Origin: Rhineura floridana
Taxonomy: Eukaryota; Chordata; Lepidosauria; Squamata; Rhineuridae
Length of the DNA stretch: 64,000 bases
Assembly: GCF_030035675.1 (NCBI RefSeq)
Contig: NC_084489.1
Location: 82,202,270 to 82,266,269, forward strand
Reading direction: 5' to 3'
The position numbers were made by a program, and so were the translations under genes. The notes under the pieces were generated by a model. That model saw only the letters and a program-made list of their open reading frames with translations. It made no database searches and had not been told where the DNA came from. Below are positions 1 through 10,946 of the stretch, one piece after another. How positions within the stretch are numbered: the stretch's first letter is position 1; the number at the start of each line of letters is the position of its first letter.

Positions 1-1
1 C

Positions 2-700
2 ATCCAGAACAGGTTGAACATCCACCGTCTGGGCCGAGAAGGCACTCACCAACAGCGTCTCAGTCTTGTCAGGATTGAGCCTCATATTGTTAGCTCTCAT
101 CCAGTCCATTATCGCGGCCAGGCAACGGTTCAGCACATCAACAGCCTCACCTGAGGAAGATGAAAAGGAGAAATAGAGTTGCGTGTCATCAGCATACTGA
201 TGACAACGCACTCCAAAACTCCTGATGACCGCGCCCAGCGGCTTCATGTAGATGTTAAAAAGCATGGGGGACAGAACCGATCCCTGTGGGACTCCACAAT
301 GGAGAGTCCAGGGTATTGAGCAGTGCTCCCCAAGCCCTACCTTCTGGAGGCGGCCCACCAAGTAGGAGCGGAGCCACTGCCAAGCAGTACCTCCAACTCC
401 CAACTCTGTGAGTCTCCCCAGAAGGATACCATGGTCGATGGTATCAAAAGCCACTGAGAGATCAAGGAGAATCAACAGGGTTACACTCCCCCTGTCTCTC
501 TCCCAACATAGGTCATCATACAGGGCGACCAAGGCCGTTTCAGTGCTGAAACCGGGCCTAAAACCGGATTGAAATGGATCTAGATAATCGGTTTCATCCA
601 AGAGCACCTGGAGCTGGCTGGCAACCACCCGTTCCAAGACCTTGCCCAAGAATGGAATGTTCGCTACCGGTCTGAAGTTGTTCAAATTATCTGGGTCCAA
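2..700 (-). CDS. L2-clade LINE reverse transcriptase, uninterrupted partial frame
   Basis: The minus strand reads as about 233 codons with no stop and runs off the left edge of the window. Motifs in order are [60 protein letters not shown] and QYADDTQLYFSF. The catalytic YADD box is at 185-196. Spacing and wording match the vertebrate L2 clade rather than CR1 (which has FADD here) or BovB. The element is cut at its 5' end near 700, so the endonuclease is absent. It would copy L2 RNA at a nicked target. An open frame of this length suggests a young insertion. It is a mobile-element gene, not a host gene. Confidence 0.88.
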   Translation of the reverse strand, partial: MDPDNLNNFRPVANIPFLGKVLERVVASQLQVLLDETDYLDPFQSGFRPGFSTETALVALYDDLCWERDRGSVTLLILLDLSVAFDTIDHGILLGRLTELGVGGTAWQWLRSYLVGRLQKVGLGEHCSIPWTLHCGVPQGSVLSPMLFNIYMKPLGAVIRSFGVRCHQYADDTQLYFSFSSSSGEAVDVLNRCLAAIMDWMRANNMRLNPDKTETLLVSAFSAQTVDVQPVLD

Positions 701-733
701 TCTAAATCTAATAAATAAATAAGATCTGGGTCC
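689..733. repeat. Short direct repeat at the L2 truncation point
   Basis: The 10-mer ATCTGGGTCC occurs at 689-698 and again at 724-733, with an AATAAATAAATAAG run between. It may be a duplication at an insertion edge, or chance. Confidence 0.3.
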
Positions 734-734
734 C

Positions 735-1243
735 AGATGCCCCAATGGGAAGCCTGCAAGCAGGACCTGGGCAAAGGAACCCCCTCCCTGCAGTTTCCAG
801 CAACTGGTGTTCAGAATTGTATTGCCTCAGACTGTGGAGGCAGAGCATAGTCATTGTGGTTAGTAGCCTCTGATACCGTTATCTTCCCTGGGTTTGTCTA
901 ATCCACTTTTAAAGCCATCCAAGTTGGTGGCCATCACTGCCTCCCCTTGGAGCGAGTTCCATAGCTTAACTATGCGCTGCGTGAAGAAGTCTTTTCTTTT
1001 GTCTGTCCTGAGTCTTCTGACATGATTCAGCTGCATTGGATGTCCACAAGTCCTAGTGTTATGAGAGAGGGAGAAAAACATCTCTCTAGCCACTCGCTCT
1101 GTGCCATGCATCATTTTATAAGCTTCTGTCATGTCACCTCCTATTCGCCTCCAATGCAGCAACTTTCCCTCATAGGGGAGCCCCTCCATCCTCTTGATTG
1201 TTTTGGTTGCCCTTTTTTGAACCTTCTCCAACTCAACGATATC
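735..1243 (-). mobile_element. CR1 LINE 3' part (subfamily B)
   Basis: Minus-strand frame 860-1231 reads KVQKRATKTIKRMEGLPYE, then FFSLSHNTRTCGH, RTDKRKDFFTQRIVKLWNSL and the end DGFKSGLDKPREDNGIRGY. This is the C-terminal region of CR1 ORF2 after the reverse transcriptase. The same ending occurs at 33246-33482. The 3' untranslated part lies at 735-860. The copy is 5'-truncated, as is usual for CR1. Confidence 0.9.
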
Positions 1244-2874
1244 TTACAATGGCTTTATTCCAGAAGCAGTTCAAAGAGCCTTTGGGAGTTCAGTGCTTAC
1301 TTGATTGCCATTCCATTGTTTCTATAATTAAAAAGTGCAGAGCAAGTGGTGACTCACCGGTTTGTCAGGCTCTGATTTGATTCGTTCAGGCTGGCCTCTG
1401 GAGCCTATGGTGGCACAATGAGGTTTTATATTTAGTCATATTTGGATGCATAAAACAATGTCTCATGGGGATACTTTCCCATGCATGGTCACATTTAACA
1501 TCAAGGGGCAGCTTCAGTTTTTATCCCACAGTGATGGACACCATCCCTGCAGAGCTAAACTAGTGCAGTCTAATGGCTGTACCAAGTCAGGAGAAAGCCT
1601 CTTACTAAGCTTTTGCGTAACTCAGTCCTCCAGTGAAGTAACTGGACTTTCCTATATTTACGTGTTTGAATAAGCTTCTCTGATAGACTAAGGTGTCCAA
1701 CAGAGAGAAGATGGGAAGGCTTGTCTGTTCCTCTCTCAAGCAGTGTGTATATACTGTTCTAGAATTGGGGGGTTGGGATGGATGAGTTCTTTGGGTCCTT
1801 TTTCCAGTCTCCGATTTGGAATCTGCACGGGTGGAGTTGTAGCAGAAAAACCTGCTCCACTGGTTAAACAAGTTACTTTTATAGGTTAATCATTCTGGCC
1901 CGGCCAGTCTCTTTTGTTCACTGGATGGACTAATGTGCATATGTGGTCCAGAGGAGTCCTATTGCTATAAGAACTCTGGAAGGAGAATGTTCCTCCCCCA
2001 CAAGGAAATTGTTTGTGTGTGTGTGTGTGTGTGTGGTGACTGACTCGCCTCCTTTCACTCTGATTGGCTCCAATCAGCACAAAAGGACAAGGAGACATGT
2101 TTTTAGCCCCTTTTTCAGTGGATAACATACTCCCCTTTCATGATGATTGGCTTGTACATAGGGACCCTGCTGGGATGATGCTTCTAAAAAAGTAAGGGGT
2201 CTACGACTCCCTGCAACCTTGGGGAACGATACCCCTGGCAGAGCCACCATCACTTGTCCTTTAGCTGGAAATATGGCATGATAAAAATTAGTTGCTAGCC
2301 CAGAGAGATAGCATGTAAGGAAGGTGAAATTTTAACCACCAGCACACACTTTGCCAGCCCACTCCCCTCAGCAGCTTCCCAATATATCAGCAAAAAATGA
2401 AAAGACAGAAATCTCATATGCGAAGCAGCTCTAAGTGTTCCATGATGTAGTTTACCTATAAGATTGCTTACAAGGCAGTAGCCAGTAGGTGGTGCTGTGT
2501 AACTTTTGCTATCAGTTTGACGAGCATTATCCTTTACATGGGAATCCCTCCCCCCCGGATTTAAGTACTAAAGATCTAAAGTCAAGGTTGTGTGTATTTC
2601 ATAAATTTGGAATAACACTGACTGCATCTTGAGAATCTTAGAGACCTTCTTGCCCTCCTTTTTATTGCGCATGCATGATGATTTCTGCTCCTGATGGTAT
2701 CAGGACGGTTATACATGACCCTTTCAATACTGTTTGTGCCTGCAAAAGCTTCAGGGCGGACATACCGCTTCATTTCCAATCAGTGCATGTCCCGTAATTT
2801 ACTGCTAAAATCCTGACACGTTTTATACCACAAATATTCCAGTTTGGGTTCCCCCCCCCCCCGCTTTTGTGACA
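1244..2874. other. No gene recognised
   Basis: Mostly non-repetitive sequence with a TG microsatellite near 2014. The short frames here have no recognisable protein motif. Confidence 0.6.
2014..2035. repeat. (TG)n microsatellite
   Basis: About eleven uninterrupted TG units. Confidence 0.95.
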
Positions 2875-3017
2875 CTCTAGTGCAGCCTTGTGCCTCCAGA
2901 TGTTGTTGGACCACAATTCCCATCTTTCCTGACCATTGGCAATGCTGGCTGAGGCTGATGGGAGTTGTGGTCCAACAACATCTGGAGGCACACTGGTTGG
3001 GAAAGGCTGCTCTAGTG
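2875..3017. mobile_element. hAT-like foldback MITE (F1) with perfect target duplication
   Basis: Element at 2883-3009 starts CAGCCTTGTGCCTCC and ends GGTTGGGAAAGGCTG, with long complementary arms (ATGTTGTTGGACCACAA against TTGTGGTCCAACAACAT). It is flanked by an exact 8-bp duplication CTCTAGTG at 2875-2882 and 3010-3017. The 8-bp duplication and CAG ends fit the hAT superfamily. The left arm is slightly shortened compared with the copies at 6771 and 63089. No coding capacity. Confidence 0.9.
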
Positions 3018-3284
3018 CAAAGTGCCTGGTGGCAATAATGTGTTAGCACTGGGGAAACATCGCAGAACAACTACTGACATGGAATGATGTGTAGATGGTC
3101 CAGTACGAATCCACCACTAATGCACGGGATCACTGCTGTCTCTCTGTTGCCTCACAGAGACAATTATTCAAGGGCATGGATTTTCATCAGCAAAGACTCT
3201 GTAAAAGCAGAGGGACAACCTCCCCTTTACTCCATCCACTCTGTGCCACTGCCACCATACAGCCTGTTTATCTGTACATCCCAA

Positions 3285-3690
3285 GTCGATCACTGAGATC
3301 ATCTGGGGGAGCACTGTTAGTGGTACCCCATGGCCAGAAGCACAACTTAAGTCAACAAGAAGTCGAGCTTTAAGTGCTGTGAGCTCATCTCCCACTCAAA
3401 GTCAGGCACCATCACGGCTGAGTTTTTGAGATGCCAGTTTATTTCAGGAGGCCTTTGCACCATGAGTGCTTCTCTGGTGTGCTTTCATTTTATTTTATTT
3501 TATTTTTTGACATTCATTGTTTTAAATTTGTGAAATGTTAACATTTTTGCAGTTTAATTTATGTTTTAAATTTTCCACATTGTATATTTTTATCGTTGTA
3601 AGCTGCTTTGAGACCTGGATGGTGAAAAGCGGGATGTAAATATTTTAAATTATTATTATTATTATTTAATAATAATAATAATAATAATGA
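3285..3690 (+). mobile_element. Degraded L2 LINE 3' end
   Basis: Begins with the L2 C-terminal coding signature (ACTGAGATCATCTGGGGGAG) and ends with the typical L2 3' untranslated wording TGTAAGCTGCTTTGAGACC, followed by an AT-rich tail and an ATT/AAT repeat at about 3650-3688. Strongly diverged, so old. Confidence 0.7.
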
Positions 3691-3799
3691 TGTACACATA
3701 AAAATCTGAGGGTAAAAGAGTAACATTTAACACTCTATTCAAGTGCAAAGACATACAGGTTTTCCACCATCACATGTAGTTTGGATCAATTTTCAAGAG

Positions 3800-3975
3800 C
3801 AACTCAGCTATGAAGCTTACTGGGTGACCTTGGGCCTGTCACAGTCTCTCAGCCTAATCTGCCTTATAGGGTTGTTGTGAGGATTACATGTGAAGGGAGA
3901 GAAGTGTGTATGCCACCTTGTTCTCCTTGGAGGAAAGTGATTTATAACTGCAAAAGTAAGGAAGTATAATAAATT
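3800..3975 (+). mobile_element. CORE-SINE, 5'-truncated, L2-like tail
   Basis: Starts inside the core (ATGAAGCTTACTGGGTGACC), continues through GGGTTGTTGTGAGGATTA and CTCCTTGGAGGAAAG, and ends in an AT-rich tail. The tRNA-like head is missing. Confidence 0.8.
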
Positions 3976-4618
3976 ACTGACATTGGGTTCTTTCACTTTT
4001 GACTCAGGCCTACTGCATAAAAACACACTCAATGACACCGTTCCTGAACTCCTATTTAAATCAAATAGAGTTTTTCTAACTAACCTAAGCACCCGACCCT
4101 CAGCTGATTTACAACTAACCCCTTTTTGCTTTAAAATGATCTTCCTGCAGGAAATTTGCAGTTTTCCCCTTTGCAAATAGGATGGCGAGGGGGAAGGGGA
4201 GAGGAGACTGAGTTGCGGGACGGAAAAACCACCAAAAAACAATCACAAGCTGACAGGGCCGCTTACGCACAATTTAGTTTATAAATGGGCTCATGTGGAA
4301 AGTAGCCGCAGAGCTGCTCCACGGACAGCGAGCATAAATCTCTTATCTCAGAAACCATATGTTCCCACTTCCTCATTGGGAGGTAAAATAAGACCCACTG
4401 TGGTTTGGAAACGAGAGGCAGAAGTGGTCAGCAGCAAGGGCTTAGGGACACTGATTTCATTTGGGTCCAAGAAGTTCATTTCTTTGTAATGCAAAATAAA
4501 AAGGAACACGAGGCAAGGGTGGGAGCTTTTGAAACTCCCCCCCAAAAGCTACCTACCATTGAAACTCCGAGACATTAAATAAAGATATCCACAACATTAT
4601 CATAATAAATATTAAAGG
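3976..4618. other. No gene recognised
   Basis: Non-repetitive sequence as far as can be seen. The frames on either strand carry no known motif. Confidence 0.5.
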
Positions 4619-5120
4619 CAGCTGCCGGCGAGATCATATCACTCCAGTGCTAAAAGAGTTGCACTGGCTACCAGTTGCTTACCGGGCCCAATTCAAGGTG
4701 TTGGTTATGACCTTTAAATCCCTATACAGTCTCAGCCCAGTCTATCTAAAGGAGCACCTCCAGCACCATCAGCCATGCCGACCAACAAGATCAGCCTCAA
4801 AAGACCTTCTCTCCATCCCATCAGTCAAAACAGCCAAACTTGTTAGGACTAGAGAGAGGGCTTTTTCAATTGTGGCCCCCACCCTGTGGAATTCCCTCCC
4901 AAATGATCTCCGCCATGCCCCCTCTATGATGAGCTTCCGCCGGGCCTTGAATACCTGGCTCTTCAGGCAGGCTTTTGGGGTGGGTTAGGTTTTATCTTCA
5001 TTGTTTCTAGGTTTTTAATGCCTATGTATTGTATGCTTATGTTGTACGTCGCCCAGAGTGGCTGGACAGCCAGCCAGATGGGCCACTAATAAATCCAATA
5101 AATAAATAAATAAATATAAA
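4619..5120 (+). mobile_element. L2 LINE 3' end with C-terminal coding remnant
   Basis: The open frame 4647-4988 (113 codons) reads LKELHWLPVAYRAQFKVLV, then ARERAFS-like RTRERAFSIVAPTLWNSLP and FRRALNTWLF. This is the C-terminus of the L2 ORF2 protein after the reverse transcriptase. It is followed by GTCGCCCAGAGTGGCTGG and an (AATA)n tail ending near 5120. Truncated at its 5' end. It shares over 100 bp of close similarity with the copy at 48925. Confidence 0.92.
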
Positions 5121-5138
5121 TAAATATGTTTTAAAAGT

Positions 5139-5156
5139 ATCATCATCATCATCATC
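5139..5156. repeat. (ATC)n microsatellite
   Basis: Run of about five ATC units between an L2 tail and a SINE tail. Confidence 0.85.
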
Positions 5157-5342
5157 CCACCTTTCCTCCAAAGATCTCAAGGTGGCATACATGCTTCCTC
5201 CCTCACTTTATTTATCCTCACAACAACCCTTTGAGGTAGGTAAGGCTGAGAGATGGCAACTGGCTCAAGATTATTGGGATTTGAACCCTGGTCTCCCAGG
5301 TCCTAGTCCAGCACTGTAACCACTAAATCACACCGGTGTAAA
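5150..5342 (-). mobile_element. CORE-SINE, L2-like tail
   Basis: Read on the minus strand: a tRNA-like head with B box (GGTTCAAATCC type, here ATTTGAACCCTGG on plus), the core, the phrase CCTCAAAGGGTTGTTGTGAGG, and the tail AGATCTTTGGAGGAAAGG. Confidence 0.85.
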
Positions 5343-5848
5343 TAATTACAATGTAAAACTCCAGTTTTCTGAGGGCCAAGAAGTTCCAGGGGTGCGGCGC
5401 TCATCCATACTTGCCTTTCTTTAGAAAGAGGTCACTGGAGGCTTATTGTCATTTTGTAATATTTTAATTTATTTACAAATATACAGGTTGAACATAGGTG
5501 GAGGCAGTGCCCTGGTCCTATATCAGATCTGTAAGGGGACATCCAGCACCTCAAATTGCTATTAGCTCAGAAAGACCAAAACTCAATGCTCGGTGTCTTT
5601 TCCTGGCTCCGTCCAAATGGCAATCTTGTCTTTTTTGTTTTCTTTTACACAGACACTTTGATTACCTTCTCCTTTGGTGGGTGTGATCTGGAATTTGTCT
5701 GATTTTTTTTCTTATTCCAAATATTCCCAAAATGATTCTACATCCAGAAGTAACTGGGTAACTATTTTGTTCCCATGGCAACGTATCACCTGCAGTTTAC
5801 CTTTCTTGTCGAACCCTAAATCTCAAAGCAATATTTAGCAGATATATA
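5343..5848. other. No gene recognised
   Basis: AT-rich non-repetitive sequence; no motif seen. Confidence 0.5.
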
Positions 5849-6145
5849 GGCCTGGTTCATAAGTAATGCTAAACCATGGTTTGTTAAACCATGTCTTAGC
5901 ATTATGTGCGAACTCTGTCCAGCAGCTTAACCATGGTTTGTTTACTAGCAACAAACCACAATCTGGAACCATAGTTTATTGGTGGAATACAACCTTCTTT
6001 TGTTTAAACTGTGGTTTAGCATTACATGTGAACAAAGCACCCTTCCTTAGCCACGGTTTGTTTGATAGCCTGTTGGACAACTTGTGGATAAACAAACATG
6101 GTCTGTTAAACAAACCATGGCTTAGTGTTATACGTAAACCAGGCC
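5849..6145. mobile_element. Foldback element (F8) with repeated AACCATGGTT units
   Basis: Left end GGCCTGGTTCATAAG and right end (reverse complement) GGCCTGGTTTACGTA are inverted copies, continuing inward through CTAAACCATGGTTTG. The interior repeats AACCATGGTTTGTT-like units at least six times in both directions. No clear target duplication and no coding frame. Related pieces lie at 58965 and 61005. Confidence 0.75.
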
Positions 6146-6199
6146 ATTTTGCCTTCGGAGTGTTCATGGTGCTTCTCAGCAGTATTTAAGACAATCATC

Positions 6200-6335
6200 A
6201 ACCTTGTTCAGTATCATTATCCTCATTTTGCAAATGGGAAGGCTAAGGGGATAGGGACTGTCCTAAGGCCACCTCGCAAGTGTACAACTGAGGTAAGACT
6301 TCTCTGCTCACATTTTTAGCCACTATGCTACACCA
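6200..6335 (-). mobile_element. Old MIR-like CORE-SINE
   Basis: Reads on plus as ATTATCCTCATTTTGCAAATGGG, here split: ATTATCCTCATTTTGC then AAATGGGAAGGCTAAGG, the antisense of the MIR core. It then runs toward a tRNA-like head ending CCACTATGCTACACC. Diverged, so far older than the other SINEs in the window. Confidence 0.6.
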
Positions 6336-6762
6336 GCACTCATATCTGTATACATTGCCATATACACACAAAACCACCATATACTGAATCAGACCATTAG
6401 TCCATCTAACGACTTCTCAGGCTACCAGCTGCTTTTCAGGCAGAAGGTATTCCCCATTAATCTGGTGGTACCACCCTGATCAATTGTGCAGAGGTAAATT
6501 TTGAAGTGCATGAGCTCTTCATGATGGCCCCATAGCCAGCACCCCAAGGAGAGTCCAAACATCTATACAGCTGTGTAGATCTACACACACTTTGCAAAGA
6601 ATAGCAGTACACTACATAATGCCAAATATGTCAGGATCAGGGTGATGGCAATCCTGTGCATAATTTCTTGGGAGTAAGCTCCGCTGAACTCAGTGATGTT
6701 TACGTCTTCCTACATGAGTTCCTTATACATCACACTGAGCTAAAACACAGCTGTAATGCAAC
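6336..6762. other. No gene recognised
   Basis: Contains a weak tRNA-Ala SINE tail-like stretch near 6390-6450 (TGAATCAGACCATTAGTCC) and otherwise unassigned sequence. Confidence 0.4.
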
Positions 6763-6916
6763 CTTTAACCCAGCCTTTCCCAACCAGTGTGCCTCCAGAT
6801 GTTGTTGGACCACAATTCCCATCTTTCCTGACCATTGGCAATGCTGGCTGAGGCTGATGGGAGTTGTGGTCCAACAACATCTGGAGGCACACTGGTTGGG
6901 AAAGGCTGCTTTAAAT
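6763..6916. mobile_element. hAT-like foldback MITE (F1) with target duplication
   Basis: Element at 6771-6908 starts CAGCCTTTCCCAACC and ends GGTTGGGAAAGGCTG, exact inverse copies. Flanks CTTTAACC (6763-6770) and CTTTAAAT (6909-6916) match at 6 of 8 positions. The body is nearly identical to the copy at 2883. Confidence 0.88.
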
Positions 6917-7212
6917 TAGAAATACAAACAATCTTTCAAAACAAAGTGCTACAGTTTAAACCGCTGGTGTGGAGTAGGAACCCCAAGAAAGAAAAGGAAA
7001 AAATTGCCCAGCCTCTGCTTGATTATTTTTCTCTGCTATGCTAATCTGTCACATACACACTTGAAAGCCTCATTATTGCTTCATTCACTTGCCAAAGCAA
7101 GGAGGGCCCTTCAATGTCCCTGGCACTCAGAAGATGATGTCATAATTCCTGCTCTGAAAGAAGTCCCAGAACTACGCTCCCCTGATTTCCCTCACTGAAA
7201 CAAATCCTTTTT
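6917..7212. other. No gene recognised
   Basis: Unassigned sequence between two repeats. Confidence 0.4.
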
Positions 7213-7290
7213 TAAAACTGGAGATGCCACAGATTGAGCCTGGCTCCTTCTGAAGGCAAAACATGTGCTCTTCATGAGCTGTGGCCTCTC
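7213..7290 (-). mobile_element. tRNA-Ala-like SINE fragment
   Basis: The minus strand carries the head phrase CTCATGAAGAGCACATG with the B-box region of the SINE seen complete at 22885. Only the head remains. Confidence 0.55.
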
Positions 7291-7344
7291 TCGATGCAAA
7301 TACACATCAGCCACAATTACATACCATGCTAAAAGCCCTTCCTG

Positions 7345-7500
7345 GGACTGTGTGTGCCTTGTATGTGGCGGGCACAGGCAGAGGCGAAAGCAGACAGAGC
7401 AAGAGATGTGACTCTGCAATGCAATGCAAAAGCCAGAGATTTCTATACCATTCCCCCCACCCCACCCCTGAATCTCTCCACCCTGCAGCAAGAGGCCTTT
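7345..7500. mobile_element. hAT-like element fragment (F2)
   Basis: Shares about 150 bp with the complete F2 copy at 10955-11317, including GTGTGTGCCTTG, GCAATGCAATGCAAAAG and CCTGCAGCAAGAGGCC. Both ends are missing. Confidence 0.7.
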
Positions 7501-7504
7501 ATTG

Positions 7505-7965
7505 AGATGATTTATATACCACCCTTTGCATGTCACAAGGTGGTTTACACCAAAATCAAATAAGATAAAAAGAATACACAAAATCCATAAGGTAACACGA
7601 TCCTTAAAAAGAATCAAAAGAACAACTCACAACAAATTACTAAACAGCAGTTCATTAACAGCAGGAACAGTGAATCCATTTGTCTCATTAGGTTTCTCCT
7701 CCTTCAAACACTGGCAGAAAAAGGAGTGACTTCTTAACCAATTGCCCAAGCTATGAAAAGATGGGGCCAGTCAGATACACCTTTGTATGGAGGCAGATCC
7801 AGATGTGAGGAGTCACCACTGAAAAGGCCCTTTCCTGGGCACCTACACCATGTACCTCGAATTGAAGAGGGACCAGCAGGAGGGTCTCATCTGCTGAGCT
7901 TAAAGCACAGGAAGGTCAATTTGGAAGCAGGCATTTTTGCAGGTATTTTGGGCTCAGAAAATCAA
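7505..7965 (-). mobile_element. L2-like LINE 3' untranslated region, antisense
   Basis: On plus it begins GATTTATATACCACCC, CAAGGTGGTTTACA, then A-rich text and the phrase GTCACCACTGAAAAGGCCCTTTCC. This wording recurs at 24200, 43630 and 53555. The family call rests on these repeats and tail form, not on coding sequence. Confidence 0.55.
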
Positions 7966-8870
7966 CAATAATCAAAAGAGGGCTATACTCCAGAAACTCC
8001 TAAAACTTTACTTTGAAGTGTGTTGGAAGTTGACAATCAAGGGGTTGTACATTTATTTATTTTAAAAAAGAACTTCTTGGTTGTAGCCAAAATAGTTTTG
8101 GGAAAATAGGGAGACTCGTAGGAAAATAGGCAGCATTTTGTCAGATATTAGAAGCAATTTTGTTGTTGTAATCGACTTGAAGACACATGACAACTTATGG
8201 CGACCCTAGAAGCAAGTTATGAGAAAGTTATACAAGAGATATTAATATTGTATAGAATTAAGTAATATAAAGGTATACATACTTGTTAATTCTGGACATT
8301 TCTGGTTCAGCTTCCCCAACCTCTGCCCCAATGATGATGATATATTTTGGGGGTTGGATTCAAACTGACAGAACAAGCCTACACACATCTACTCAGAAAC
8401 AAATCCAGCTGAGTTCAGTGGGGTTTACTCCCAGGTAAGTGGGCACAGGATTGCAGCCTAAACAAGCTGAACTTAAGTCCTGTTGAAATCAATGGACACT
8501 GATTTCAATGAGACTGAAGTTGAACTAACTTAGTCAGGCTTCAATAATATCTAACTGTATATTATTTCCTTAAAATAAAACACTGTCCCCGGGGCCAGGG
8601 GAAGAGGAGTAAGTCCCTCCAAATTCAACAGGGCGAAAGCATGTTTAGGACTGCAGCCTTATTGGCACTGTTGGGGCAGCTTCAGAGGAGATCACTGTAA
8701 CCACTGATCAGCTGATTGGAGATGACTGAGAGCCTCTTTGAACTTTGACAGCTGCCAGTCACCTGGTTTCATTGTGAAGTCAGATGACTGACAGCTCATT
8801 GGCCCCATCCACTTTTCAAAGTTGGCCCAGTGGGGAATTAAGGATCTGGCAGGCAGGTTGGATTCAGTTC
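7966..8870. other. No gene; short repeat pieces
   Basis: A short BovB 3'-tail-like piece lies at 8160-8215 (ACTTATGGCGACCCTAG). A repeat with TTCAGTGGGGTTTACTCCCAGG lies at 8370-8462. Sequence at 8690-8870 resembles the interior of the hAT-like element at 13391. Confidence 0.5.
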
Positions 8871-9549
8871 CTCAGCCCTGCCCTAAACTCCCCTGCAGAG
8901 GGGCAGCACCTGTGTTCAAGTAAGAGTCAGCTGCTAGCATGACCAGCTTCTGTGCATGGAGTTGCAGAGATGGGTGGGGTGCCATCTTGTCCTTTGCGTA
9001 CGGCACCAAAATATCTTGAGCAGGTCTTGTAGACAGGATTTCTGAGAAAATTTTAACCATCAAAGCCTTTAAACCAGTGGTTCCCAAACTCCCCCTTCCC
9101 CAAGAACCATTTGAAAATTGTTGGTGGCCTGGCGGGCCGCTGAATGATTTATCTGCCTGTTGTAGCAATTGTCATGCGCTGTGCTAGATACTTTTTGTAT
9201 CTAGTATTTTGGCTGCTTCTTTTTAATTTTGTCGCTTCTTTTCAGGCCCTGCGGTTGGGCACTGGCCAAGGGCTCCTGTAGCTGAGAGGGGCCCCTGCTA
9301 CTGGGGGTGGGTAGATGTAGTTCCCGCTTTACGATCCATGCCAGCATCAGGTCATGGACCATGCACCCTTCAACACGATACTGGTGTGGTTCGCTGAATG
9401 GGAGCTACCCTCCCAGCCAACACCCCTCCCCCCACCGGCATGGGCTTAAAATTGGCCCGGCCGTACTACTTCCCATATTACCGCATTACCCTGTATACTT
9501 GTTTGCTTCCTGTGCTATGCAATCCTATGCATGTTGACTGGGAAGGAAG
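8871..9549. other. No gene; hAT-like end
   Basis: CAGTGGTTCCCAAACTC at 9074 is a typical hAT terminus. The other end was not found. No protein motif in the frames. Confidence 0.4.
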
Positions 9550-9740
9550 GTATATTATTTATTTATTTATTTATTTATATCCCGCCTTTTGGCCAAAGGC
9601 CCTCAAGACGGCTTACAAAGAAAAATAAACACAGGTATAAAAATACAATATAAAAATACAATAAAAGCAATACAATTTCCAAAACTAAATAAAATAACAA
9701 ATAACATTATAAAAACAAATAAAATTAAATAACAAATAAC
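9550..9740 (-). mobile_element. LINE/SINE 3' tail, antisense
   Basis: (TTTA)n followed by TATCCCGCCTTTTGGCC and CAAGACGGCTTACA, then an A-rich stretch. This is the usual antisense form of an L2-like 3' end. Confidence 0.55.
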
Positions 9741-10946
9741 ATGATCATTATTGGCACCGCCAAGAAAGAGGAGGTGGTGTTAGCGGGGGCGGCAGCTCCT
9801 GAGAGGCAGGAGGGCGACAGGCATTTGTTACAGCGAAGCTGTTTGCTGTTTCAACATTGTCTTCCTCTCCATGTCCTCGGGCTCGCTGAGCTGCTGAAGG
9901 CTCCATGGGCTGAGCTACTAGAAGGCGACCCATCCCGATGAGACTCATCGAGAGAGGGCGATCCTTTGCAGAAGAAGGCAGTGGAGCTTGCTCCAAAGAA
10001 AGTGTGCATAGGATTGCAGCCTTAATATTGGGAAATAGTGTAGGGTTCCTTAGTGAAGGATTCAAATTTGTTGTTATTGTTTGATAGAGAATAACCACTC
10101 TCTGGATAGTATTCCTTCGGGTGACTTGCCCTTGTGAAGCTGATAAGAGCCATTTTTCGATACTTGAAGGGTGCATGAGAATACAAAGAAATGCTTCCGG
10201 GGCACCTGTAGAAGATCACCCTTCCAAGAGCTTAGCACATTAGCATGCTGTGCTGCCACTGCTGAGGGCCCACTGCAGTCTGGTGCCGGCTTCTTTCCTT
10301 TCTGACATTATATTTTACTTCATTTCTATTTCTTCCTTTTTACCTTGTTGCTTCTTTTCTTTCATATCCTGCATTGTGTTGTATTAACCTTTTGCAGTCC
10401 ATAGAATTCAAATTGTAATACAATAAAATACAATTCAAGAAAGATAAAAGCGATAAAAATGCAATTAAAAATCAATTATGAATATTTAATGCAGACATGC
10501 CGCAGACCTAGGGTTGCCAGGTTCATGACCTGAGACTGATCGTGTATCTTTAGGAGAAGAGAAAGTCAGCCAAGTGCAGGTGTTCTTGCAACACTGTGAT
10601 GGGAAAAACCACAAGGTGGGATTCTCCCTTCCCCCTGCACAACTTTTAAAGATACAGAAGACCTCTTGGTTGCCAGGAGTAGATTGACTGGCACGACTTT
10701 TGTCTGCAGACCGGAACGACTGGTTGTCTTTGAAACCTTGGCTACCTCCTAGGGGTTAGCAAGGGCAGCTGCACATGGGAGACAATGCAGCCATGGAGGA
10801 CGTTGTTGCTGTCATAATTTGGCAGAATTGTATTTCCCGTCCCAACATATCCATACAGCAAAGAAGTTCATGCTCCTTTTAAATCAGATATTTCCTTGCA
10901 GGTGTGTGTGGGAAATGTCCTTTCCAATTGCCCTGTAAATTTCTTA
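9741..10946. other. No gene recognised
   Basis: The 142-codon antisense frame at 9748-10176 has no recognisable domain and is low in complexity. The rest is unassigned. Confidence 0.5.

Noticed and set aside
689-733. Target duplication of the left-edge L2
   Set aside because: The 10-bp direct repeat lies at the 5' side only; the 3' end of the element is outside the window, so it cannot be the flanking pair.
5849-6145. CRISPR-like array (repeated AACCATGGTT units)
   Set aside because: The units are inverted as well as direct, spacing is irregular, and the setting is a vertebrate genome; it is a foldback element.
7192-7617. A 141-codon minus-strand frame
   Set aside because: It crosses three unrelated repeat fragments, so it cannot be a single gene.
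9748-10176. A 142-codon minus-strand frame
   Set aside because: No recognisable motif, low-complexity parts, and no neighbouring exon or splice signals.
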